From Pandoraea bronchicola (GTDB lineage: Bacteria; Pseudomonadota; Gammaproteobacteria; Burkholderiales; Burkholderiaceae): a stretch of 64,000 nt of DNA. The DNA is taken from the NCBI RefSeq assembly GCF_902459805.1, contig NZ_CABPST010000006.1:177576-241575 (forward strand), read 5' to 3'. Position 1 is the stretch's first letter, and every line of letters begins with the position of its first letter. The notes beneath the pieces were generated by a model. It ran no database searches. It was not told where the DNA came from and saw nothing but the letters and a program-made list of their open reading frames with translations. Shown here piece by piece: positions 55,214-64,000 of the stretch. Both the position numbers and the translations under genes were made by a program.

Positions 55214-55795
55214 ATGGGCAAGAAGCGGATTCTGGTATTGGCGGGCGACTATGTCGAAGACTACGAGTTGATGGTGCCCGTGCAGGCACTCGCCGCCGTG
55301 GGCCATCGGGTCGAAGTCGTCTGCCCGGGCAAGAAGGCAGGTGACAAGGTTCGCACCGCGATTCACGATTTCGAAGGCGATCAGACCTACAGCGAGAAGC
55401 GCGGCCACGACTTCACGCTGAATGCCACATTCGACGGGCTTTCTCCGGCCGACTTCGACGCGCTGGTCATTCCCGGCGGCCGGGCGCCGGAGTATTTGCG
55501 TTTGAACGACGAAGTCATCGCGCTGGTGAAGCATTTCGCTCAGAACGACAAGCCGATGGCGGCGATCTGTCACGGCGCGCAGTTGCTGGCGGCGGCCGGT
55601 GTTATCGAGGGGCGCGAGTGCTCGGCGTACCCGGCATGTGCGCCGGAGGTGCGCCTGGCGGGCGGGAAGTACATGGAGATTGCGATCGACGAGGCGCACA
55701 CCGATGGCAAGCTCGTGACCGCGCCCGCGTGGCCTGCGCATCCTGCATGGATCGCCCAGTTCCTCGTCGTGCTGGGAACGAAGATCGAACTTTAA
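55214..55795 (+). CDS. DJ-1/PfpI family protein
   Basis: A 193-residue glutamine-amidotransferase-like protein. The nucleophile elbow is A-I-C-H-G-A-Q, preceded by [15 protein letters not shown], which gives the E/C/H set of PfpI/YhbO-type proteins. These act in carbonyl or oxidative stress protection; protease activity is generally weak. The N-terminus [20 protein letters not shown] is typical. CGGAGAG lies before the ATG. Monocistronic. Confidence 0.92.
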   Translation: MGKKRILVLAGDYVEDYELMVPVQALAAVGHRVEVVCPGKKAGDKVRTAIHDFEGDQTYSEKRGHDFTLNATFDGLSPADFDALVIPGGRAPEYLRLNDEVIALVKHFAQNDKPMAAICHGAQLLAAAGVIEGRECSAYPACAPEVRLAGGKYMEIAIDEAHTDGKLVTAPAWPAHPAWIAQFLVVLGTKIEL

Positions 55796-55837
55796 TCCCC
55801 GGTTGAAACGGAGCCTTGGCGTTTGATGGGAGGCGCG

Positions 55838-56356
55838 CTATCGAAGCTCACCGATGGCGCGCAGTCTTTCGTCTGCCTCTGCGAGCGTGTGCTCGCTGAA
55901 CACTTCAATGCCGTGCTGTCGCAACCATGCGGCCGCTACGCCCTCGCCCGCGATCTTCCGGCCGCTGAACGAGCCGTCGTAGATCGACGTGCTGCCGCAC
56001 GAGGGGCTGCCTTCCTTTAGTACCGCAATGCGGATGCCGTGACGCTGTGCCAACGCGAGTGCGTGTTGCGCGCCATCGAGGAAGGCGCCGGTGACGTCGG
56101 CCCCGGTGTCGTCCATCACGCGTGCGCGTTGGTGCCACACCGCGTTGCCGCCTGCCGCGCGCGCGATCTCGGCAGGGGGACGCGGCGTCGGTAATCCGCC
56201 TGCCACTTCTGGACAGATCGGCATGATCAGGCCGCCAGCGCGCCAGCGTTCGAGAATAGCGGCGGCATCGGATTCGCAGGGTGCGGGGCGCCCGTGATAG
56301 CGGACCGGATGGCCCAGAAGACAACTGCTGACAAGAATGCGGGGCGACGTAGGCAT
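55838..56356 (-). CDS. DUF523 family protein
   Basis: A 172-residue protein with the cysteine-rich DUF523 signatures: SSCLLGHPVRYHG at the start, CPEVAGGLPTPRPPAEIARA mid-protein and KEGSPSCGSTSIYDGSF. The conserved cysteines suggest metal or redox function. The role is unknown. It is oriented convergently with the DJ-1 gene and divergently from the kinase-like orphan. Confidence 0.92.
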   Translation of the reverse strand: MPTSPRILVSSCLLGHPVRYHGRPAPCESDAAAILERWRAGGLIMPICPEVAGGLPTPRPPAEIARAAGGNAVWHQRARVMDDTGADVTGAFLDGAQHALALAQRHGIRIAVLKEGSPSCGSTSIYDGSFSGRKIAGEGVAAAWLRQHGIEVFSEHTLAEADERLRAIGELR

Positions 56357-56512
56357 GGCGCGAGCCTATCATGCGCGGCGGAATTATCCGAACTTGCCAC
56401 ATTTTCCAAAGCTCGCCGCCCGCTAGCGCAGCAAGATCTGCCGATCTCAACCGGGGCGGCGGTCTTGCGGTTTGCGCGCGGGCGCCCCGCCATACGACCA
56501 AGGAGTGTCGTG

Positions 56513-57919
56513 ATGGACATCAACGCTTGTCCGCCGGGAGGCATCGCTTCCGGCAGTTTCTCCGCTACCGTGCCGCGATGCGAAGGGGCGCCGCCGGAGG
56601 CCGTGCGTCTCGCCGCGTTCGGGCCGGTCACCGGACACGATGGCAGCGGTGCGCCGCTGCCTGGCGTCGGACCGCATGACTTTTCGTTGGCGCAGCCGGT
56701 GTACGGGGCCGCGTCGCCGAGGGCGAACCGGGAGGTGGTGCATATGTGGTCGACGCCGCGAGCCGATGCTGCGCAGTTCGTCGTGCGGGCGTGTCCGAGC
56801 GCATGGTGCGCGACGCAGTCATGGCTTGCCTCGCGGCTGTGCGGTGCATTAGGACTGGCGACGCCGACGGCGCTTCTGGTGCGCGGGTGTTCGCTCGCAT
56901 TCGACGGGACGCATGCACCCGAGCGCCTCTATCTGGCGACGACTTATCTGCCGGCCTATCGAGCGCTGGGGCAATGGCTCGAGGGAGATGCGGCGTGGCG
57001 CGTGATCGACGGCGGGCGCGGTGGCGCCGGCGATGCCTGCAAGCAAGCCAGGCATGAAGCGCGAGAGATCGGGTGGCAGATGGAGCAACGCGTCGCTAAC
57101 GCCGCACAAGCCCGGGCGGACGCTCAGGCATATGCCGCCATCGTGAAGGCGCGCAACGACAGACGGGCGATGCTCTGCCGCGCACTTCCCGACGTCTACC
57201 AGTGCGCGCTGGAGCGGCATTACATCGCTGCGCTGTGGCTGGGCAACCGGGATCTTTGTAACGCGTCGATGGGGAACATCGGCGTCTGGCGCGACAAGAA
57301 CGATCTGCCGTACATCATGACCGTCGACTTCAGCACCTGCCTTGGCTTGGCGGTTCAAGGCGAGCGTGAGGCAGAGGGCGATGGGGTTGTGCGGCGGCGG
57401 GGACAGGCGTTCGCGTCACTTGGGGCGCCGCGTTGTCCCGGGCGTGCAGAGCGTTCCGATACGTCGCACTACGGCTCGGTGATTTTGGAAGGCGCGCTGG
57501 CTGACCTGACGCAGTTTCGCCACGGCGAATACTGCGCGCCCTTTGCACGCCGGCTCAGCAGGTGGACATGCGCGGCCGACAGCAAGACCGCACTCGACGA
57601 ATTGAAGGACCCAACCGGTGTGCGCGCCTTGGCGGCCGAGATGGCTTACCGGTTGGCCCGGATTGGCGCGCCGGATATCTTGCCTTGGGCGGCCAGCGCC
57701 AGCGACATTGCACGCGCGCTGCCGGCCGGCAATGGCAGCGACAGAAGCACCGAGGACCCCGATTCGCAAGTGCATCGCATTCTGTCGCGTCGCGATTGTC
57801 TCGTGACGTTGTTGGGGGGGAAGTCGGCGGCGCAAGCCTGGGAACAGCTGTATCCGACGCGCGCCGCAGCGATCAAGGCGCAACAGTCGCCGTTTCTGAC
57901 GCCGGAGAGAGAGGCGTAG
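56513..57919 (+). CDS. Orphan protein with PI-kinase/HipA-like signature
   Basis: A 468-residue protein without signal peptide. Residues 243-275 read L-G-N-R-D-L-C-N, then MGNIGVW and IMTVDFSTCLG. This resembles the catalytic G-D-R-H-x2-N and metal-binding D-F-G blocks of phosphatidylinositol-kinase-like and HipA-like kinases. FVVRA near 89-93 would be the ATP-lysine strand but has arginine. LATTYLPAYRALGQWLEGDA also fits the fold. The N-terminal 75 residues are proline/glycine-rich and polar, as in secreted effectors. I do not recognise the family; kinase fold is inference. AAGGAG precedes the ATG. It ends 6 bp from the convergent LysR stop. Confidence 0.78.
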   Translation: MDINACPPGGIASGSFSATVPRCEGAPPEAVRLAAFGPVTGHDGSGAPLPGVGPHDFSLAQPVYGAASPRANREVVHMWSTPRADAAQFVVRACPSAWCATQSWLASRLCGALGLATPTALLVRGCSLAFDGTHAPERLYLATTYLPAYRALGQWLEGDAAWRVIDGGRGGAGDACKQARHEAREIGWQMEQRVANAAQARADAQAYAAIVKARNDRRAMLCRALPDVYQCALERHYIAALWLGNRDLCNASMGNIGVWRDKNDLPYIMTVDFSTCLGLAVQGEREAEGDGVVRRRGQAFASLGAPRCPGRAERSDTSHYGSVILEGALADLTQFRHGEYCAPFARRLSRWTCAADSKTALDELKDPTGVRALAAEMAYRLARIGAPDILPWAASASDIARALPAGNGSDRSTEDPDSQVHRILSRRDCLVTLLGGKSAAQAWEQLYPTRAAAIKAQQSPFLTPEREA

Positions 57920-57925
57920 ACGCCG

Positions 57926-58852
57926 TCACGGGCGCGGGGTGGCGAGCAGCTCGCGTGTGGCGTCGACCAACGCGTCGATGGCGGCGCGCAGCTTCGGCGA
58001 AGGATGCCGCGTGTCGGGCCAGACCAGATGCAGTGGCGTAGCGGGCGAGTCGCGCTGAGGCAGCAACTGCTGCAATTTGCCGGTGTTCAGCGACTGCGCG
58101 ACCATCCATTGAGGAAGACAGACGATGCCGAGCCCTTGCTCGGCGGCGTCGACGAGGGTGACGGGGTCGTCCAGCACGAAGCGCGGCGGGCGGGGCGCTT
58201 CGTGCCCGATTGAGAGCGCGGGCCACTCGGAGAGACAGCCGTTGCGTCCGTACATCAACCGCTCGTGCCGAGTGAGGTCGTTCGGCGTTTGCGGCGTGCC
58301 GCGCTCGGCGAGATAGGCGGGCGAGGCGCACAGCATCGTCGTCTGTACGCCTAGCAGGCGGGTCTTGAGTCCGGGCGTGTCGTCAAGGTGGCCGCTGCAC
58401 ACGGCGAGGTCGTAGCCGTCCTCGACGAGGTCCACACGCCGGTCGCTGAACGCCAGCTCCAGTCGCAACTGCGGATGCGCCCTCGCCAGCGCCAGCAAGA
58501 CGGGGGCGATGCACTGCCGGCCGATCTGCACCGGCATGCTCACCCGGAGCTTGCCCATGGGCGTTTGCGATCCGGCGCTCAGTTCATTCTCGGCTTCTGA
58601 AAGATCGGCGAGCACTTTCGTGCAGCGTTGATAGAACGCCTGCCCTTCGTCCGTCAGGTGCTGGCTGCGCGTGGTGCGGTGAAACAGACGTATCCCCAGC
58701 CGCGCTTCCAGCCGGCCAACACGCTTTGCAACGGCCGAGCGCGTCAGGTGCAGCCGTTCGGCGGCGCTCGAGAAGCTGCCGGCATCGGCGGCTGCCACGA
58801 AGGCGGAAATGCCCGACAGGCGCTCGGGGGTGTAGACCTCATTGGTTCCCAT
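57926..58852 (-). CDS. LysR family transcriptional regulator
   Basis: A 308-residue LTTR of the CrgA/DmlR-like group. The winged helix reads ISAFVAAADAGSFSSAAERL, then TRSAVAKRVGRLEARLGIRL, and the effector domain has FSDRRVDLVEDGYDLAVCSG. The ATG at 58852 gives normal length; the frame continues upstream without similarity. The 5' flank has three TTATTGG/TAATTGG repeats. Its divergent neighbour is now only a decayed alcohol-dehydrogenase fragment, so it may have lost its target gene. Confidence 0.92.
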   Translation of the reverse strand: MGTNEVYTPERLSGISAFVAAADAGSFSSAAERLHLTRSAVAKRVGRLEARLGIRLFHRTTRSQHLTDEGQAFYQRCTKVLADLSEAENELSAGSQTPMGKLRVSMPVQIGRQCIAPVLLALARAHPQLRLELAFSDRRVDLVEDGYDLAVCSGHLDDTPGLKTRLLGVQTTMLCASPAYLAERGTPQTPNDLTRHERLMYGRNGCLSEWPALSIGHEAPRPPRFVLDDPVTLVDAAEQGLGIVCLPQWMVAQSLNTGKLQQLLPQRDSPATPLHLVWPDTRHPSPKLRAAIDALVDATRELLATPRP

Positions 58853-58914
58853 ATATCGCCAATTAGCGGTGAAATTGCCAATAATGCCGCGAAGTATTCT
58901 CCAATAAGCGGGGT

Positions 58915-59094
58915 GTGTCCACCCCGGGGCGCCGGGACGGGCTGGAGGCTCCGGCGGCGGCGATCGACCGTCACGGCATCGTGCCGGCGGTCGACGCCGT
59001 CTACGATCTCGACGGCTTGGACAGGGCGTTGTGACACCTGTGCCGAGGGGCGTTCGGCACGGCGGTCGTGCGGCTGGCCGGGCCGGTTGCCTAA
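58915..59094 (+). pseudogene. C-terminal remnant of a zinc-type alcohol dehydrogenase (MDR)
   Basis: One frame encodes 60 codons that align by eye with the end of medium-chain dehydrogenases: AIDRHGIVPAVDAVYDLDGL, then DRAL, an in-frame TGA at 59032-59034, HLCRGAFGTAVVRLAG and a natural stop. The pattern 'A...HGI.P..D.VY......A...L..G...G..V' is the usual C-terminus of quinone-reductase/ADH-like proteins. There is no N-terminal part, so it is a relic, probably of a gene once controlled by the divergent LysR. Confidence 0.75.
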
Positions 59095-59128
59095 CGCCGC
59101 AAGCTCGCATAAACTATCGACGCCACAA

Positions 59129-59229
59129 ACCCCGCGTGACTGGCGATTAGGGTGCACAGCCTTGTGTGCCCGAGGTGGAGCAACCCACCGGGAAGCGCCG
59201 GGGTCTTATTTGCCGTTCGCCTGGGCAGC
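59129..59229 (+). ncRNA. ZTP (pfl) riboswitch upstream of glyA
   Basis: Conserved ZTP-aptamer elements occur in order: outer stem ACCCCG (59129-59134) pairing with CGGGGT (59199-59204), GTGACTGGCG at 59136-59145, a variable stem, GGTGGAGCAACCCACCGGGA (59174-59193) then AGCG, and the distal GCCGTTCGCCTGGGCAGC (59212-59229) whose CGCCTGGGC is the signature pseudoknot stretch. ZTP/ZMP report low 10-formyl-THF, and glyA makes the one-carbon units, so the linkage is the documented one. It lies about 100 bp before glyA. Confidence 0.93.
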
Positions 59230-59249
59230 CGTGATGGTTGGTGCTGCCC
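59223..59249 (+). promoter_or_regulatory. Hairpin overlapping the riboswitch pseudoknot (expression platform)
   Basis: GGGCAGC (59223-59229) can pair with GCTGCCC (59243-59249). The 5' arm includes the GGGC of the aptamer pseudoknot, so hairpin and ligand-bound aptamer are mutually exclusive. A U-rich but imperfect stretch (TGTCTATCGTCTTCT) follows, consistent with a weak terminator. Confidence 0.7.
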
Positions 59250-59331
59250 TGTCTATCGTCTTCTGAAGCACAAAGGAAGGCGCGCTGCACCATCCCCTCC
59301 CGGAAAACCTGTTCAATTCAACGGAAACGCC

Positions 59332-60579
59332 ATGTTCGACAAATCGAAATCTACCGTTGCCTCCGTCGATCCCGACGTTTGGGCTGCGATTCAGAAAGAA
59401 AATCAGCGTCAGGAAGATCACATCGAGCTGATTGCTTCGGAAAATTACACCAGCCCGGCGGTGATGGAAGCGCAGGGCTCGCAACTGACCAACAAGTATG
59501 CGGAAGGTTATCCGGGCAAGCGCTATTACGGTGGTTGCGAGTATGTCGACGTGGTCGAGCAACTGGCCATTGACCGTGTGAAGGCGCTGTTCGGTGCGGA
59601 AGCCGCGAACGTGCAGCCGAACTCGGGCTCGCAGGCTAACCAGGGCGTGTACTTCGCCATGCTCAAGCCGGGTGACACGATCATGGGCATGAGCCTGGCG
59701 CACGGTGGTCACCTCACGCACGGTTCGCCGGTCAACATGTCGGGCAAGTGGTTCAACGTGGTCAGCTACGGCCTGAACGAGAAAGAAGACATCGATTACG
59801 ACGCTGCGGAGAAGCTCGCGCAGCAACACAAGCCGAAGTTGATCGTGGCGGGCGCATCGGCCTTCTCGCTGAAGATCGACTTCGAGCGCATTTCGCAGAT
59901 CGCCAAGTCGGTCGGCGCGTACTTCATGGTCGACATGGCGCACTACGCCGGTCTGATTGCCGCCGGTGTGTACCCGAACCCGGTGCCGCACGCCGACTTC
60001 GTTACCACGACCACGCATAAGAGCCTGCGCGGCCCGCGCGGCGGTGTGATCCTGATGAAGGCCGAATTCGAGAAGGCGATCAACTCGGCCATCTTCCCGG
60101 GCATTCAGGGCGGTCCGCTCATGCACGTGATCGCGGGTAAGGCTGTCGCGTTCAAGGAAGCCGCCACGCCGGAATTCAAGGCCTATCAGGAACAAGTCGC
60201 GAAGAACGCCCGTGTGATGGCCGAGACGCTGGTCAAGCGTGGTCTGCGTATCGTGTCGGGCCGTACGGAATCGCATGTGATGCTGGTCGACCTGCGTGCC
60301 AAGAACATCACGGGCAAGGCTGCCGAAGCTGCGCTGGGCGAAGCCCACATCACCGTCAACAAGAACGCGATCCCGAACGATCCGGAAAAGCCGTTCGTGA
60401 CGAGCGGTGTGCGTCTGGGCTCGCCGGCCATGACCACGCGCGGTTTCAAGGAAGCCGAAGCGGAGCTGGTCGGCAACCTAATCGCCGACGTGCTGGATAA
60501 CCCGGAAGACGCTGAGAACCTGGCCCGCGTGCGCGCACAAGTGGCCGAGTTGACCAAGCGTTTCCCGGTCTACGGCTAA
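59332..60579 (+). CDS. glyA: Serine hydroxymethyltransferase
   Basis: A 415-residue PLP enzyme converting serine and tetrahydrofolate to glycine and 5,10-methylene-THF. The PLP lysine is in [57 protein letters not shown] and [20 protein letters not shown] are diagnostic. It is controlled by the ZTP riboswitch in its leader and is followed 18 bp later by nrdR, a common betaproteobacterial arrangement. Confidence 0.98.
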   Translation: MFDKSKSTVASVDPDVWAAIQKENQRQEDHIELIASENYTSPAVMEAQGSQLTNKYAEGYPGKRYYGGCEYVDVVEQLAIDRVKALFGAEAANVQPNSGSQANQGVYFAMLKPGDTIMGMSLAHGGHLTHGSPVNMSGKWFNVVSYGLNEKEDIDYDAAEKLAQQHKPKLIVAGASAFSLKIDFERISQIAKSVGAYFMVDMAHYAGLIAAGVYPNPVPHADFVTTTTHKSLRGPRGGVILMKAEFEKAINSAIFPGIQGGPLMHVIAGKAVAFKEAATPEFKAYQEQVAKNARVMAETLVKRGLRIVSGRTESHVMLVDLRAKNITGKAAEAALGEAHITVNKNAIPNDPEKPFVTSGVRLGSPAMTTRGFKEAEAELVGNLIADVLDNPEDAENLARVRAQVAELTKRFPVYG

Positions 60580-60597
60580 GCCGCGAGCGCCGCACGC

Positions 60598-61080
60598 ATG
60601 CGCTGCCCGTTCTGCCGGCACGACGACACGCAAGTCATTGACTCGCGTGAAGCGGAAGACGGCGCTGCCATCCGGCGGCGCCGGAAATGCCCGTCGTGCG
60701 ACAAGCGTTTCACCACGTACGAGCGTGTCGAGCTGGCGATGCCGGCTGTCGTCAAGAAGGACGGCAGCCGCGCCGAGTACGATCGTGCGAAAGTGCGCGC
60801 CAGTATGCAACTGGCGATTCGCAAGCGCCCTGTGAGTGCCGAAGCCATGGATGCCGCGATAGCACGCATCGAGTACAAGCTGCTGGCTGGTGCGGAGCGT
60901 GAAGTGATGAGTCAGCGCATTGGCGAGCTCGTCATGCGCGAGTTGAAGCGCCTGGACAAAATCGCCTATATCCGCTTTGCATCGGTGTACCGGAGCTTCG
61001 AGGACATTGCCGAGTTTCGTGATGTGCTCGAGGAGATCGACAGCACCGATATCAAGCCCAAGCGTAAGCCGGTGGGTTGA
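60598..61080 (+). CDS. nrdR: Transcriptional repressor NrdR
   Basis: A 160-residue repressor of ribonucleotide reductase genes. The zinc ribbon uses C3, C6, C31 and C34 ([34 protein letters not shown]). An ATP-cone domain follows ([20 protein letters not shown]) and senses ATP/dATP. Likely cotranscribed with glyA. Confidence 0.98.
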   Translation: MRCPFCRHDDTQVIDSREAEDGAAIRRRRKCPSCDKRFTTYERVELAMPAVVKKDGSRAEYDRAKVRASMQLAIRKRPVSAEAMDAAIARIEYKLLAGAEREVMSQRIGELVMRELKRLDKIAYIRFASVYRSFEDIAEFRDVLEEIDSTDIKPKRKPVG

Positions 61081-61164
61081 GTCGCGAAAGCGATGCGACG
61101 ACAGCGCGTGTGAGCGTCAGAAGGTGGTCACGAGGCCAGTCTGACAAAATGAAAGACGAAAGAA

Positions 61165-61199
61165 CCCGTCGTGCCTGAAAGGGCACGGCGGGTTTTTTT
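61165..61199 (+). terminator. Terminator of glyA-nrdR
   Basis: CCCGTCGTGCC (61165-61175) pairs with GGCACGGCGGG (61182-61192, one G-U), followed by seven T residues. Confidence 0.93.
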
Positions 61200-61577
61200 A
61201 TGCCCGCTCGGGAATGGCCGGCATGCCGGGCCGGCTGCACGAATACTGCATTTTTGGGGTCCTCAAGTTGCAGATGGGAAATGACTTGGTTGCAACCGAA
61301 TTCCGTTGTGTGCGTACTTAATATCTGGGTTATTTTGTGAAATTAGGCTGATTGATGGGGGTGTTTTTGGGAGATGTGCTGGGAAAATATATTAAAAGCA
61401 ATGGGATTCATCACAATATAAGTTGTGCGTAGTGTTTGGGGAAATTACCAAATAAATCTGAGATTGGCTTGGTTTCGATAGCTTGTACCTAGAATTCGCC
61501 ACTTCGCGGTCGGATGCCGCTGTTTTGGTGACGGTGAGTTGCCCCGCCGTTATAAAGAATTCTTTAGAGGTTATCGA
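61200..61577. other. AT-rich region upstream of the autotransporter-like gene
   Basis: About 380 bp, much more AT-rich than the rest of the window, with no supported gene. TTAATATC, AAAATATATTAAAAG and TATAAAG blocks may hold the promoter. AGAGG lies 8 bp before the downstream ATG. The base composition break may mark a transferred segment or simply a strong regulatory region. Confidence 0.6.
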
Positions 61578-64000
61578 ATGCAATGCAAATTTCAGAAGTC
61601 GGAAACACTTCGTCAATCCAAAATCTGCGTGGCCGTCGCGACGGTGCTCGCTGCGATGAGCTTACCTGCGCAGGCTGAATTTTTTCAAGGCGAAGTGGCA
61701 ACGTGGACGGATCAAAAAGCCAATATTGTGAATCGAATGAAGGGCCGACTTGATCAGGTGAGAACTGATTATGCGGAAAGTGCGAAAAAGGCTGATCGTC
61801 TTGATGCGTTGAAGAAGGTTCGTTCGAGTGTTTACTCGGAAATCAAAGGTATTGTCGATAAAGCCGAGTATGACAATAAGCTCACTAATAGCGTCGATAC
61901 AATCGACGATGTGATCGCCAAGCTGAACGAAGAGGACGGAATCAAGCTGGCGCATCGCTGGGAGCGAGATCTGACGGTGGCCGATCTGGAGGATGTCAAA
62001 CGCGAAATCCAGAAGGTGCTAAACGCCAACCTGGATGACGTCGCCAATGCGCGCGAGCAACTCACCGACTTCTTGAGTGACGATGCTGCGGTTTTGAAGA
62101 GCCGTAATGACGCCACGGATCTCTACGCGAAGCTCACTGAGATCGACACGCGTATTAAAGCCCTGGACAAGGCCGGCGAAGCGGCCTTCAAGGTTATGGC
62201 GAATACCAAGGAATTGGTTGTGCCAGCGCAAAACGGCACCGATGCCGTGTTGACGTGGCGCGACGATAACCTGTTCAACTCGCATTTCGACGAGGGCTAC
62301 GTCGCAGGAGGCGTCGAGATCGGCAAGGAAACCGTGCTCGACATCACGAAGCGCTCAGGCGCTGCGTCGGATGCCGTGAGCGGCGCGCCGGATGGCGTCC
62401 GAGATGTCGGCGCGATTCGTTTGGCGGAAGACGTGTCCCATTTGGTGGGCGTTGTCGATGGCGCGTTGAATGTCCATCAGGGCATTGAAGGTGACGGCGA
62501 GTTGGCGGTTGCCGTGGGGACCAAGGGAACGCTCAACTTTGTGGCGAACGGCAAGGGTATCGATGCAGCGGCCAAGCGCGTTGTGCTGATGGCCGGGCGT
62601 GGCGCGAGCGCTGCGGAAGTCCTCGATGGGACGCTCACGGCGGAGGCCGTCGCGGTCGAGGCGGGCGCCGCCAACGAAGGCGGAGCCATCGTATTCAACA
62701 CGGGCACGAGTGCGCAAAATGCCGCCATCGCCATTTCCGATGGTGGTCACCTTCGATTCGAAGAGGGCGCCAGCGCTGGCGCGAGCACCATCATGGTGAC
62801 CGGCGGGAGCGCGCATTTCGAGAAAGCGAGCGCAGGCAGCGCGTCGATTCAGAATGCCGGCATGCTTGAGGCGAACCGCACGTCGATGAACGAGAGCAGC
62901 GTGATTAATCATGCTACTGGTGAGTTCACGTTGACTGGCTCGCGGCTCGAGGGGATGCGCCTGACGAATCTGGGGGACGTCGATGTCGAGGAATCCCTTG
63001 GCGGAAATGCGCTCATCTCGAATGATGGTGAGGGACACCTTACGATCGTCGACTCCAAACTCGAGCATCTGACATTAATTAACGCGAGCGAAGCAATGAT
63101 CGATGGCTCCAGTGGCGGTAATGCGACGATCCGCAACGACGAGGGGGCCGTCCTGAAGTTCGTCGATACCAAGCTGGAAGCACTGCAACTCGAGAATCGA
63201 GGAGAGGTCGTTGCGGCGGGCAGTACGACTGCCGATAACGCACGGATTCGCTTGGAAGGGGGGGCGTTTGACGTCTCGAATGTCGGAGAATGGTCGGAGA
63301 GCGGGCCGCGGGAGGGGGATATCACGATCGGTTCACTGTCAGGTCGAGGTGACCTCATCGCCGGTGACACCCGCGTGACGCTTGGTGCCTTGAACCTGGA
63401 CGATGTCTTCGAAGGTCGCATTCTCAATGAGTTGAAATTGCCGCTCGACGCTGGCCAGAGTTCGCGTTCCAAGTCGGCGCTCTATACCGAGGCACCGATC
63501 TCGCCGGCCGACGTTGACGGCGTGCGTTTGACCAAGGTGGGCACGGGCAACCTGACGCTGGCGGGTGATCAGAGCGGTGTGACGAGCCTGAGCGTGCAAG
63601 GCGGTACGCTTACCGCAGCGCATGCCAACGCGCTGGGTTCGGGCACGGTAAATGTTGCCGGTGCAAGCACTGTCGCGCTGAGCGCAGACGTCAGCGGTGT
63701 GCAGCACCTGCAGAACGAGGGCACGGTCGATCTGGGCATGAGCAAGCTCGAGGTGGGCACCTACGCATCGGAGGCGGGCGCGACGATCAAGTCGCGCGTT
63801 GCCAAGGAAGAAGGGAAGCTCGTTGGCGGCAAGATTCATGTCACGAAGAGCGCAGACTTCGGCAATACGAAACTCGACGTCGCGGCGGCGAGCGATATTG
63901 ACATTCAAGATATCGTTGGCAACTTCGAAGTGGTGAACGCAGAGGAAAACGCCGCGGTCACCGGCGGCGAACTGACCGTGGGTAGCATCACCGGCGGCAA
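61578..64000 (+). CDS. Autotransporter-like adhesin, N-terminal 807 residues (C-terminus outside window)
   Basis: A secreted protein running off the window. A signal peptide (SKICVAVATVLAAMSLPAQA) is followed by a lysine/aspartate-rich, probably helical segment to about residue 215. Then comes a long beta-helical passenger: short repeats on NEGGAIVFNTGTSAQNAAI and ASAGSASIQNAGMLEANRTS, and near residue 660 VRLTKVGTGNLTLAGDQSGV then LSVQGGTLTAAHANALGSGT. This last is a passenger-associated-transport (PATR) repeat typical of type Va autotransporters. The beta-barrel should lie beyond the right edge. Confidence 0.85.
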   Translation, partial: MQCKFQKSETLRQSKICVAVATVLAAMSLPAQAEFFQGEVATWTDQKANIVNRMKGRLDQVRTDYAESAKKADRLDALKKVRSSVYSEIKGIVDKAEYDNKLTNSVDTIDDVIAKLNEEDGIKLAHRWERDLTVADLEDVKREIQKVLNANLDDVANAREQLTDFLSDDAAVLKSRNDATDLYAKLTEIDTRIKALDKAGEAAFKVMANTKELVVPAQNGTDAVLTWRDDNLFNSHFDEGYVAGGVEIGKETVLDITKRSGAASDAVSGAPDGVRDVGAIRLAEDVSHLVGVVDGALNVHQGIEGDGELAVAVGTKGTLNFVANGKGIDAAAKRVVLMAGRGASAAEVLDGTLTAEAVAVEAGAANEGGAIVFNTGTSAQNAAIAISDGGHLRFEEGASAGASTIMVTGGSAHFEKASAGSASIQNAGMLEANRTSMNESSVINHATGEFTLTGSRLEGMRLTNLGDVDVEESLGGNALISNDGEGHLTIVDSKLEHLTLINASEAMIDGSSGGNATIRNDEGAVLKFVDTKLEALQLENRGEVVAAGSTTADNARIRLEGGAFDVSNVGEWSESGPREGDITIGSLSGRGDLIAGDTRVTLGALNLDDVFEGRILNELKLPLDAGQSSRSKSALYTEAPISPADVDGVRLTKVGTGNLTLAGDQSGVTSLSVQGGTLTAAHANALGSGTVNVAGASTVALSADVSGVQHLQNEGTVDLGMSKLEVGTYASEAGATIKSRVAKEEGKLVGGKIHVTKSADFGNTKLDVAAASDIDIQDIVGNFEVVNAEENAAVTGGELTVGSITGG

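Overview
The window is high-GC, gene-dense DNA from a member of the Betaproteobacteria. The best fit is Burkholderiaceae, possibly Pandoraea. The evidence is a glyA-nrdR pair, a complete aerobic benzoyl-CoA (box) pathway with its BoxR regulator, a cyoABCD quinol oxidase, trimeric-porin and aromatic-acid MFS families, and many LysR regulators. The genus is an inference; no rRNA or other marker lies in the window. No tRNA, rRNA, CRISPR array, insertion sequence or prophage was seen.

Layout. 0-6 kb: a truncated ABC-transporter ATPase, small VOC and SnoaL-like proteins, a TetR regulator with a rich palindromic operator, a divergent LysR/SDR pair and an Lrp-EamA exporter pair. 6.2-17.3 kb: a catabolic island of unknown substrate. 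Reading leftward it encodes an IlvD/Edd dehydratase, an AAHS-type MFS carrier, a TauD-like dioxygenase, aconitase-X large and small subunits, then (after a hairpin terminator) an FAD oxidoreductase, a second AAHS carrier and a porin. A divergent LysR gene sits at its head. 17.4-29 kb: a Fur-controlled TonB siderophore receptor, a TetR-Ohr peroxide module sharing an operator type, SlyX, YnfA, a cysteine-rich SufR-like regulator divergent from an MFS-LysR operon, a PAS-PAS-GGDEF diguanylate cyclase and an Lrp/LysE pair.

29.6-44.5 kb: cyoABCD, in which cyoB carries an apparent one-base insertion in a G8 tract; a stand-alone FtsI-type penicillin-binding protein; DUF3047 and LysE proteins; an uncharacterised protein; a split chromate transporter with a divergent LysR; two Tat-exported proteins; and selD. 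44.5-55 kb: the box locus, organised as two divergent transcription units (DUF4863-boxD-benzoate-CoA ligase-hydrolase leftward, boxR and boxCBA rightward). Together they activate benzoate to benzoyl-CoA, epoxidise it, open the ring and oxidise the semialdehyde. Both promoters carry a related TGCA-type candidate BoxR site. 55-64 kb: DJ-1 and DUF523 proteins, an orphan protein with a PI-kinase-like signature, a LysR gene next to a dead alcohol-dehydrogenase fragment, a ZTP riboswitch in front of glyA, nrdR, and the first 2.4 kb of a large autotransporter-like protein that runs off the window.

The observations I rate highest are the aconitase-X/IlvD/TauD island, the cyoB frameshift, the ZTP riboswitch whose pseudoknot strand is shared with a downstream hairpin, and the kinase-like orphan at 56.5-57.9 kb.
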